Below are positions 57,799 through 64,000 of a stretch of 64,000 nucleotides of DNA, in pieces (positions within the stretch are counted from its first letter, which is position 1; the number at the start of each line of letters is the position of its first letter). This stretch comes from Alphaproteobacteria bacterium. GTDB taxonomy: Bacteria > Pseudomonadota > Alphaproteobacteria > UBA9219 > RGZA01. The position numbers and the translations under genes are program-made. The stretch spans positions 1 through 64,000 of the forward strand of contig JANRLI010000013.1 in NCBI GenBank assembly GCA_033762625.1, in the 5' to 3' direction. The notes under the pieces were generated by a model. That model ran no database searches and had not been told where the DNA came from. It saw only the letters and a program-made list of their open reading frames with translations.

Positions 57799-59507
57799 TG
57801 AACGTCTTAAACTTCCCTGAAGCAAATCCTAAACGCATGATGCTTGGCGAATGGTTATGTGCGCATGGAATGCTAAATGAAGATCAGCTGCGGCTTGCAT
57901 TGCATGAACAAAAGCAGCATCCGGATTTATTGGGGCGCGTGTTGCTGAAACTGCGTTTTGTGCAGGAAAACCAGCTATTGGAAGCGTTAAGCCAACAAAC
58001 CGGCTATCCTGCCATTCATTTGCATCAACAGTTGGTTGATGAAGATGCCAGCAGCTTTTGGGATAAAGATACTGCATTAAGGTTTAAAGCTGTTGGCTTT
58101 GCAATTGATGATAACGCGTTATATGTCGCGATGGCAGATCCTCTGGATATTCGCGTTACTGATCATTTAAAGCGCATGTTACCGCAAGGGTTGGCTTTAC
58201 GTTTATTTATTGCTGCGCAAGATGATGTTTTAGCATTTATTGCCCGTGTCTATGGCGGCGCTGAAAATTTCAAATATCACTTAAGTGAGATGGAGCAGGG
58301 GATTATCGCCCCCGCGCCAGAAACGCATGATAACCATCCGGTAATTGCAACCGTAGAAGCATTATTGGCAGAAAGCGTGGCCGCCGGCGCATCCGATATT
58401 CATTTGGAGCCGGAAGAAAAAAGCGTGCGGATTCGCCTTCGTATTGACGGACTTTTAAAAACGCTGACGCTACTGCACCGTGCGTCATGGCCGCGTCTTG
58501 CGCAGCGGATTAAAGTGCTGGCGGGGATGGATATTGTGGACAGCCGCAATATTCAAGATGGCCGTTTTCATCTGCAAATTGGCAGCAAAAACGTCGATTT
58601 TCGCGTTTCCATTTTGCCAACGCAGCATGGCGAAAATATCGTAATCCGCATTCTTGATCAGGCGCGGGCATTATTGCCGCTTGAAAAACTTGGTTTTAGT
58701 GAACCGCAGGAACAATTGCTGCGCCGTTTGTGTTTGCGTCCGAATGGTATGTTGGTGCTCACAGGCCCTGTGGGTTCCGGTAAAACCACAACGCTTTATG
58801 CGCTGTTGCAATTATTGGATAAAGCAACGCGTAGCATTCGCACTTTAGAAGACCCAATTGAATATCAACTCGATGGCATTCGTCAAACGCAGGTACGTGA
58901 AAATTTTGGATTAAGTTTTGCCGAAGGCGTTCGTGCTATTCTTCGCCAAGATCCCAACGTATTGCTGATTGGCGAAATCCGTGATGCTGATACCGCGCAA
59001 ATGGCGCTGCGCGCCGCCATGACGGGCAGCCAGATATTTACAACGCTGCACACGCAAGACAGTTTTGGCGTGTTTGCGCGCTTGCGCGAATTCGGGCTCA
59101 CATCTGGCCTTATGTCGGGGAATATCACGGCGGCGGTGGCGCAGCGTTTGGTGCGTGTGTTGTGCCCACAATGCCGCCAGATGCGACCGCCAGACGCGCA
59201 TTTAAAGGCTTTATTGGCATCGTCAGTCAGACTACCCGCGAAGGTTGGTCATGCGGTGGGGTGTGAAGCATGCGACCACACTGGACATAAAGGCCGCATG
59301 GTCATTTCTGAAATCTTGCCGATTGATAGTGAGTTGGATGAGTTGGTGGTAAATGATGCGCCCCGCAGTCAATTATTCAAATGCGCAAGCGCCAAAGGCT
59401 TTATGAGTATGGCGCAAGATGGTCTTATGAAACTGGAAGCAGGGGTGATTAGTCTTGAAAGCCTGATGGCGGAGGTTGATTTAATCCAGAATGCGGGAGC
59501 CGTATAA
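57798..59507 (+). CDS. Pilus assembly ATPase, PilB/GspE/MshE family
   Basis: This protein of about 569 residues powers pilus extension. An N-terminal MshEN/N1E-type domain (LGEWLCAHGMLNEDQLRLAL) is followed by the ATPase with Walker A GPVGSGKTTTLYALL, Asp box, Walker B LLIGEIRDADTAQMALRAA and His box; a zinc-binding CPQC...CEAC motif sits before the C-terminus. The start is set at 57798 (TGATG overlap with the pilin stop), trimming seven residues. The EN-type N-terminus often binds cyclic di-GMP in MshE, which could regulate this system. Confidence 0.93.
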   Translation: MNVLNFPEANPKRMMLGEWLCAHGMLNEDQLRLALHEQKQHPDLLGRVLLKLRFVQENQLLEALSQQTGYPAIHLHQQLVDEDASSFWDKDTALRFKAVGFAIDDNALYVAMADPLDIRVTDHLKRMLPQGLALRLFIAAQDDVLAFIARVYGGAENFKYHLSEMEQGIIAPAPETHDNHPVIATVEALLAESVAAGASDIHLEPEEKSVRIRLRIDGLLKTLTLLHRASWPRLAQRIKVLAGMDIVDSRNIQDGRFHLQIGSKNVDFRVSILPTQHGENIVIRILDQARALLPLEKLGFSEPQEQLLRRLCLRPNGMLVLTGPVGSGKTTTLYALLQLLDKATRSIRTLEDPIEYQLDGIRQTQVRENFGLSFAEGVRAILRQDPNVLLIGEIRDADTAQMALRAAMTGSQIFTTLHTQDSFGVFARLREFGLTSGLMSGNITAAVAQRLVRVLCPQCRQMRPPDAHLKALLASSVRLPAKVGHAVGCEACDHTGHKGRMVISEILPIDSELDELVVNDAPRSQLFKCASAKGFMSMAQDGLMKLEAGVISLESLMAEVDLIQNAGAV

Positions 59508-60712
59508 TGCCGCATTACGCATATCGCGCAGTTGATGAATATGGCGCAATCAACAAGGGTGAAACCGCCGCCGCCAATGAAAATGAATTATTCGCCAAGC
59601 TGCATCACCAAGGGCTCAACCTAATTGATTGCCAAAGCAGCGATAGGCCCACACAGTTTTTGTTTAATAAAAAAGTGCCATTACCAGAACAGGTACTGCT
59701 ATGCCGGCATTTGGTCATGCTGACGAAGGCCGGTGTTCCTGTGCATACTGCATTAGAAGATGTGCTACCAGCACTGCCATCAGCTTTGCGCCGCAATGTC
59801 GCGGCGATATTGCAGAACGTCACGGGTGGAGCCAGCCTTTCATCCGCTTTTGCATCATCACGTATGGAATTTGACCCGCTAGTACCGCTGTTGTTAAGCG
59901 CGGGGGAAAAAACCGGTAAAATTTGCGAAGCCTTGGGCTTTCTCTATCAAAGCCTGAGCTGGAAGCGGGAATTTAATGAAAAACTGCGACGCGCATTATC
60001 CTATCCCGCGCTTCAAATGCTGCTGGCGGGTACGGCTGTCGCAGTGTTGATGCTGATTGCTGTACCACAGATTATTCAATTGCTGGAGATGATTGGCGAG
60101 CACTTGCCGCTGGCTTCTGAAATCATTTTATGGAGCATGCGCGCATTTGGCGCAACCATAGCGCTAGTCATGGTTTTTGCTGCGCTACTTGCGGTTATTC
60201 TGCCGCTTATCAAAGCGCTACATCAGGATATTGCACTAATGGCTGACCGCGTTTTTCTATCGCTGCCTATTATTGGAACGCTATTCCGCAAAGTGGAACT
60301 TGCACAAATCACCCATGTATTTTCAGCCATGCTGGGTAGCGGGGTGCAGATGATGGAAGCATTGGCGGTATTGCCTACATTAACCCATAACCGGGCCATG
60401 GCTGCGGCCCTTCAAAATGTGGCAAGGGAGGTCAGCGGGGGGCAGGGGTTAAGCACCGTATTAACCAAAGAAATATTTATTCCCCCTTATGTCATCCGCA
60501 TTCTTAAAATCGGCGAAGATAGCGGGAAAATGAGCGAAAGCCTGCTTCATATATCCTCCGTTTATCAACAGGAGACCCAGCAGGCGCTCGACCAGCTGTT
60601 AAGAATTAGTAGTCTCTTCATCACTCTTGCGGTAGGCTTAACGCTGATATTGATGGTCAGCGGCGTTATGGGGCCGCTATACCGTGGCATTAGTCATATG
60701 GTGGCTGCATGA
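59507..60712 (+). CDS. Pilus inner-membrane platform protein, PilC/GspF/MshG family
   Basis: This 401-residue protein has two GspF domains, each with a helical cytoplasmic bundle and membrane helices (LLAGTAVAVLMLIAVPQIIQLL, and a C-terminal SLFITLAVGLTLILMVSGVM). Marks are RHLVMLTKAGVPVHTALEDV, ALSYPALQ and LARIL-like ILKIGEDSGKMSESLLHIS. Start shares one base with the ATPase stop. It anchors the ATPase and passes motion to the growing pilus. Confidence 0.93.
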   Translation: MPHYAYRAVDEYGAINKGETAAANENELFAKLHHQGLNLIDCQSSDRPTQFLFNKKVPLPEQVLLCRHLVMLTKAGVPVHTALEDVLPALPSALRRNVAAILQNVTGGASLSSAFASSRMEFDPLVPLLLSAGEKTGKICEALGFLYQSLSWKREFNEKLRRALSYPALQMLLAGTAVAVLMLIAVPQIIQLLEMIGEHLPLASEIILWSMRAFGATIALVMVFAALLAVILPLIKALHQDIALMADRVFLSLPIIGTLFRKVELAQITHVFSAMLGSGVQMMEALAVLPTLTHNRAMAAALQNVAREVSGGQGLSTVLTKEIFIPPYVIRILKIGEDSGKMSESLLHISSVYQQETQQALDQLLRISSLFITLAVGLTLILMVSGVMGPLYRGISHMVAA

Positions 60713-61986
60713 TTTTCTGTGGCGTTACACGTTTCACGCTTTTACTCAGCCCGCGTGCAGCAGTATTGATGCTGACCAACGCAAAAGAAATCGAAACCAG
60801 TTGGATACTGCCTTATCATAGTGACCAGTTTTTTGATACGCTGCTTGGTGCACTTAAACGCCATCCGTTTTACCCGTTAAAAATCGTTGTTGATTCTGCG
60901 CATCTTGATGTGCGCATGGAAATCTTGCCGCCCGTCAGCCCGTGGGCGCGTAAATCAATTGTCGAGCGCCAACGCGCGCATTTCTTTCCTAAGGCCCAAT
61001 TGGAAGTGTCGGAATCTTTCCATGATAAAGTTACGGGCAAATGGAAAGTGTTGCATGCCGCAACACCAGAAGAAGCATGGTTGCAACCGATTTTTGATCG
61101 TTTACAGCAAATAATGAACCCTATTGAGCCGTTGTCATTCTTTGCTACCGAATGGATGGATTACGCAAGTCAGGTTTCAGTGATGCCAAAAAAAGGCTGG
61201 GCGTTCGTGAATGTCTTGTGTGAAAGCTTTGGTCTTCGCCAGCTTGTGCTTAATGACGGCAAGCTTATCTTCACCCGCAGTCACCCGGATTGCGTGCCCA
61301 GCATGGCAAAGGATGAATTGGTTGCGCGCCTTAGTGAACATATCAAGTCAACGCTGGATTATTTGCCGCGTCTAAATAGCGATTTCGCAGGAAACATATC
61401 AGCACGCCTTTATGTTGCTGACCATTTAAGCAATCTTGAAGTGCCAAATGCGCAACTGATTGCTATTCCATCACCCAAAACAGCTCATGTGCCCCACGAA
61501 TGGGCTGCGGATATCGCATGGCTTCATATCGCTGCGCAGGAAAAGCATGCTGCATTATCCATTGATACCAGCTGGCTACGCCAGATGCGCGATGGCACAA
61601 TGAAGAAACAGATTGCCGTATGGGTCTTGATGGTATTTGGTAGTGCAGGGATTTTTGGTGGCATGTCCATTTTAACAAATGTTGGTAAATCAGAACATGC
61701 GGCGGCTGTGCCTGCAGTGATTGAGACTATAAAACCTGTTTCGCAATTGCCACCGGAAGCTCCGCTCGCCACGCCTCCGCAATTGACATTGAATGCTGTG
61801 ATTTACAATAACCCGCAGGATTGGGTTGTCTGGATTAATGGCGAAAAGCACGTGCCAGGCCAAACAATCAATCATTTAACAATGCTTGATGTGTCACCGC
61901 AAAGCGTGTCGGTGCATTGGAAAGACGGCAAAGCCGAACAGCAAATAACACTAAATCTATTGCCTGCGCACACAGCGCTGCGCTAA
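60709..61986 (+). CDS. Pilus accessory protein, PilM/PilN-like with GspB-type C-terminus
   Basis: This 425-residue protein has a cytoplasmic region of about 300 residues that reads like an actin-like/GspL-PilM type fold, one membrane helix (IAVWVLMVFGSAGIFGGMSIL, about 305-325), a short Pro-rich linker and a periplasmic C-terminal domain from about 360 (LTLNAVIYNNPQDWVVWINGEKHVPGQTI) resembling the T2SS-B/GspB domain. It would link the cytoplasmic ATPase to the secretin. The gene overlaps the platform gene by four bases. Homology is weak; the call rests on layout and context. Confidence 0.65.
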   Translation: MIFCGVTRFTLLLSPRAAVLMLTNAKEIETSWILPYHSDQFFDTLLGALKRHPFYPLKIVVDSAHLDVRMEILPPVSPWARKSIVERQRAHFFPKAQLEVSESFHDKVTGKWKVLHAATPEEAWLQPIFDRLQQIMNPIEPLSFFATEWMDYASQVSVMPKKGWAFVNVLCESFGLRQLVLNDGKLIFTRSHPDCVPSMAKDELVARLSEHIKSTLDYLPRLNSDFAGNISARLYVADHLSNLEVPNAQLIAIPSPKTAHVPHEWAADIAWLHIAAQEKHAALSIDTSWLRQMRDGTMKKQIAVWVLMVFGSAGIFGGMSILTNVGKSEHAAAVPAVIETIKPVSQLPPEAPLATPPQLTLNAVIYNNPQDWVVWINGEKHVPGQTINHLTMLDVSPQSVSVHWKDGKAEQQITLNLLPAHTALR

Positions 61987-62759
61987 TTGTTTTCTAGAAA
62001 TGTAATTCGTGCTTTGATGCTCTGTGCTGTATGGCTGTCGCCTTGCCATAGGCTTTGTGCCTTTTTATAAATGGCTAATGCCTCATCGGTTTCACCTTGC
62101 TCATCATAGCTGCGTGCCTGCTGAAGGAGCAGGGCAACGTAATTGCTACGAAGACCATCATCTGTGGGGCTTAATTGCACAGCGCGGCCGTAAAGTTGTA
62201 CCGCTTTTTGGACATTCCCATCAGCAATCGCTTCATCGGCTTGTTGCAGTAGGGTGGATGTTTTGCGTACAGCGCCAACCGTTTCAACTTCAATAAAATG
62301 GCTACGTTCTTTTACGGCTGGCTTTTCATAAAGCGGCAATTGGGCAAGCATTTTTGTTAAAGGTTGGGGCGCTAAATCTTTTTCTGTGGTCGTTGCTTTT
62401 GGCTGCTGGAAGTCACGCCCAATAATCAAGGCTTTGCTTGGCAGCGGCGTAATAGTTGTGGCTGGAAAAGCCGCTTCCGGTTCTGCTTCCTTCACGATTT
62501 GTATGGCATGTGCTGGCTGGTGCTGTGCTTCGCGAAATACATTATTCATCTGATCGCCAAGCAGAAACAATGCGCACAAGCTGGTGATAAGAAAGGAGGC
62601 AAGCGCGCCATAAGCAATATATAACGCCTTGGTTGACAATGTACGGGCGCGGCTTTTCTTAAAATCGATGACCATCGGCTGAATGCCGGTGGTCGCGTAA
62701 CCGCTAAGCGGTAACGACATGTTTGGTTGGTTGGCGGATTTTAGAATGCGCTGAGCCAT
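61983..62759 (-). CDS. TPR membrane protein (MshN-like)
   Basis: This 258-residue protein has one membrane helix (ALYIAYGALASFLITSLCALFLL, about 46-68), a Pro/Ala/Lys-rich linker and two TPR units near the C-terminus (ADEAIADGNVQKAVQLYGRAVQLSP and LQQARSYDEQGETDEALAIYKKA, shortened). Such a TPR protein (MshN) is a regular part of MSHA pilus loci. The gene converges on the operon, overlapping the preceding gene's stop by four bases. Confidence 0.7.
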   Translation of the reverse strand: MAQRILKSANQPNMSLPLSGYATTGIQPMVIDFKKSRARTLSTKALYIAYGALASFLITSLCALFLLGDQMNNVFREAQHQPAHAIQIVKEAEPEAAFPATTITPLPSKALIIGRDFQQPKATTTEKDLAPQPLTKMLAQLPLYEKPAVKERSHFIEVETVGAVRKTSTLLQQADEAIADGNVQKAVQLYGRAVQLSPTDDGLRSNYVALLLQQARSYDEQGETDEALAIYKKAQSLWQGDSHTAQSIKARITFLENN

Positions 62760-62836
62760 GTTTGTGTGCCTTGGTGTTCGACCATAGCACAGGCTCAGAT
62801 GCGAGCAAAGCGAAGCTTAGATAGGTTTTAAAACGG

Positions 62837-63349
62837 TTAGGCTACGTTTTTGACAGTATTTTTAAGCCTTTGGGCCATCTCGGTGGTCTGAACTTCTATG
62901 AGCTTCTTATCGTGTTCTGCACCAAGGTTTGTGCGAAGAAGCGCTTCGGCAGCTTTCAATGCGACATCAACGGCTTGGGCGCGGATTTCAGTTGCAGCTT
63001 GTTCTTGAAGCAATTGAATACGTTCAACCGCTTGTTGTTCGCGGCGCTTTAAGGTTGCTTCCAAATCCTTTTCAGCTTGAACTTGAAGCAGGCGCGCCTG
63101 TTCTTCCGCCCGGGCAATAATCGCATCAGATTCTTTAAATGCATTGTTATGCTTGGCCTGTGTATCGGCCAATAATTGCGCAGCTTCAGCATGAAGGGCG
63201 GCAGCTTGGTCCAGCTCTTGTTTTACCTTCACACCGTAATTATCAAGCGCAGAGGCAATCGCCGCGCCGCCAGCTTTCCATGCAATGACAAGGAAGATTA
63301 CAAATGAAATTGCAAACCATACTGTTGGGTCATTTAGTAATTCTTGCAT
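62837..63349 (-). CDS. atpF: ATP synthase Fo subunit b
   Basis: This 170-residue peripheral-stalk subunit has one N-terminal membrane helix (VWFAISFVIFLVIAWKAG) and a long charged coiled coil (AEAAQLLADTQAKHNNAFKES through VERIQLLQEQAATEIRAQAVD) that joins Fo to F1. It sits two bases downstream of the b' gene. Confidence 0.93.
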   Translation of the reverse strand: MQELLNDPTVWFAISFVIFLVIAWKAGGAAIASALDNYGVKVKQELDQAAALHAEAAQLLADTQAKHNNAFKESDAIIARAEEQARLLQVQAEKDLEATLKRREQQAVERIQLLQEQAATEIRAQAVDVALKAAEALLRTNLGAEHDKKLIEVQTTEMAQRLKNTVKNVA

Positions 63350-63351
63350 GC

Positions 63352-64000
63352 TTATGCTTTCCTTACTTTTTGTAGGGCATTTTCAATATCGCTGGTTGAT
63401 GGGTTGATGCCAGCAACGGATTGAACCAGTGCGCCAATCACGCTCACTACTTCTTTATCTAGTGCAGCAATCGCCCTGTTTTTTTCAGCCAGAATGCGCG
63501 CATCTGCTGATCTAATATCCGCATTGACCTTGGCCGTTTGCGATCCAAGCGCGTCGGCAGCTTTTTTAGCACTTTCATCTGTCACGGTTCGGGTTGCAGT
63601 TTGCGCATCCGAACGTGCCTTGGCAAGGCGGGTTTCATATTCAACCATCAGATGCTTGGCTGCTTCGTTTTTGGCCTTCGAGCCACCAATATCAGCCGAG
63701 ATGCGCTTTTCGCGTGTCTCCAGCGTTTTTTCAACGCCAGGCAATGCAACATGCTTCATCAGCAAATAAGTCAGAATGAAGGTAATGGTTAGCCAGAACA
63801 GTTGCCCCGGAAAACGGCTAATATCCATTTGCGGCAAGCCGCCTGAACCCTCTTCATGCGCGGCGGCTTCATGGCCTGCGCCATGTTCGCCTTCCGCAGC
63901 CGTTGTTTCAACAGCGACAGGAGGGGTAGGAGCATTTTTATGCTTTGCCGCATGGGCTGGCACAATGGCCAGCACAAGAGACATCATAAATAACGCACAA
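63352..64000 (-). CDS. atpG: ATP synthase Fo subunit b' (5' end outside the window)
   Basis: At least 211 residues of the second stalk subunit. The membrane helix (LFWLTITFILTYLLMKHVALPGVEKTL) is preceded by about 60 extra residues: a hydrophobic, signal-like stretch (MMSLVLAIVPAHA) and an Ala/Glu/His-rich linker. The frame is open upstream of the ATG at 63987 (CALF before MMSLV) to the window edge, so the true start is probably further upstream. Paired b and b' subunits are common in alphaproteobacteria. Confidence 0.85.
   Translation of the reverse strand, partial: CALFMMSLVLAIVPAHAAKHKNAPTPPVAVETTAAEGEHGAGHEAAAHEEGSGGLPQMDISRFPGQLFWLTITFILTYLLMKHVALPGVEKTLETREKRISADIGGSKAKNEAAKHLMVEYETRLAKARSDAQTATRTVTDESAKKAADALGSQTAKVNADIRSADARILAEKNRAIAALDKEVVSVIGALVQSVAGINPSTSDIENALQKVRKA

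Overview
The window looks like a chromosome segment of a hopanoid-making alphaproteobacterium that I cannot name to genus. The signs are two separate ATP synthase b-type subunits (b and b'), a Fur/Mur-type regulator, GANTC-rich regulatory DNA (the CcrM methylation motif), and a nearly complete hopanoid pathway. The left 5.5 kb is visibly more GC-rich and differs in style from the rest.

Layout. (1) Positions 1-5540 are the end of an integrated genomic island: a tyrosine recombinase next to a tRNA-Gly, small mobile-element genes, and an arsenic operon (arsR, two unrelated arsenate reductases, an aqpS-type channel). The other island end lies outside the window. (2) Positions 5541-17500 hold ordinary chromosome: an autotransporter, tRNA-Tyr with a duplicated 3' fragment, rlmB, yqgE, a DsbD/ScsB-like reductase, a Prx5-type peroxiredoxin, rnhA-thrB, a class A penicillin-binding protein, tRNA-Thr and a Fur-family gene. 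(3) Positions 17535-23816 are the squalene part of the hopanoid locus (hpnA, hpnC, hpnD, hpnE), split by a three-gene, AT-rich GATC restriction-modification system. (4) Positions 23817-31751 hold a hydrolase, MgtC-like and FkbM-like genes, class I ribonucleotide reductase (nrdB, small gene, nrdA), then about 1.4 kb of mostly non-coding DNA with DnaA boxes, many GANTC sites and a candidate structured RNA. (5) Positions 31752-44917 hold prmC, ispH, hpnH, hpnG, a CNNM/CorC-like gene, squalene-hopene cyclase with a coupled lysine-aminomutase-like radical SAM gene, dxs and hpnM. (6) Positions 44929-54250 carry an unknown membrane protein, a GH17-GT2 beta-glucan synthase-like protein, a SPINDLY/OGT-type glycosyltransferase, rmuC, and def-fmt-truA. 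(7) Positions 54338-62759 form an MSHA-like type IV pilus locus. (8) The right edge enters the ATP synthase Fo genes.

How the parts work together. dxs and ispH feed isoprenoid precursors to HpnC/D/E (farnesyl diphosphate to squalene). Shc cyclises squalene to hopene, HpnH adds adenosine, HpnG removes adenine, HpnA is thought to act on the sugar-derived side chain, and HpnM probably serves hopanoid handling in the periplasm.

The best leads for something undescribed are the KamA-like radical SAM gene sharing one base with the cyclase gene, the GATC system sitting where hpnB is often found, the GANTC/DnaA-box region upstream of nrdA, the terminator-flanked RNA upstream of prmC, and the compact pilus locus.
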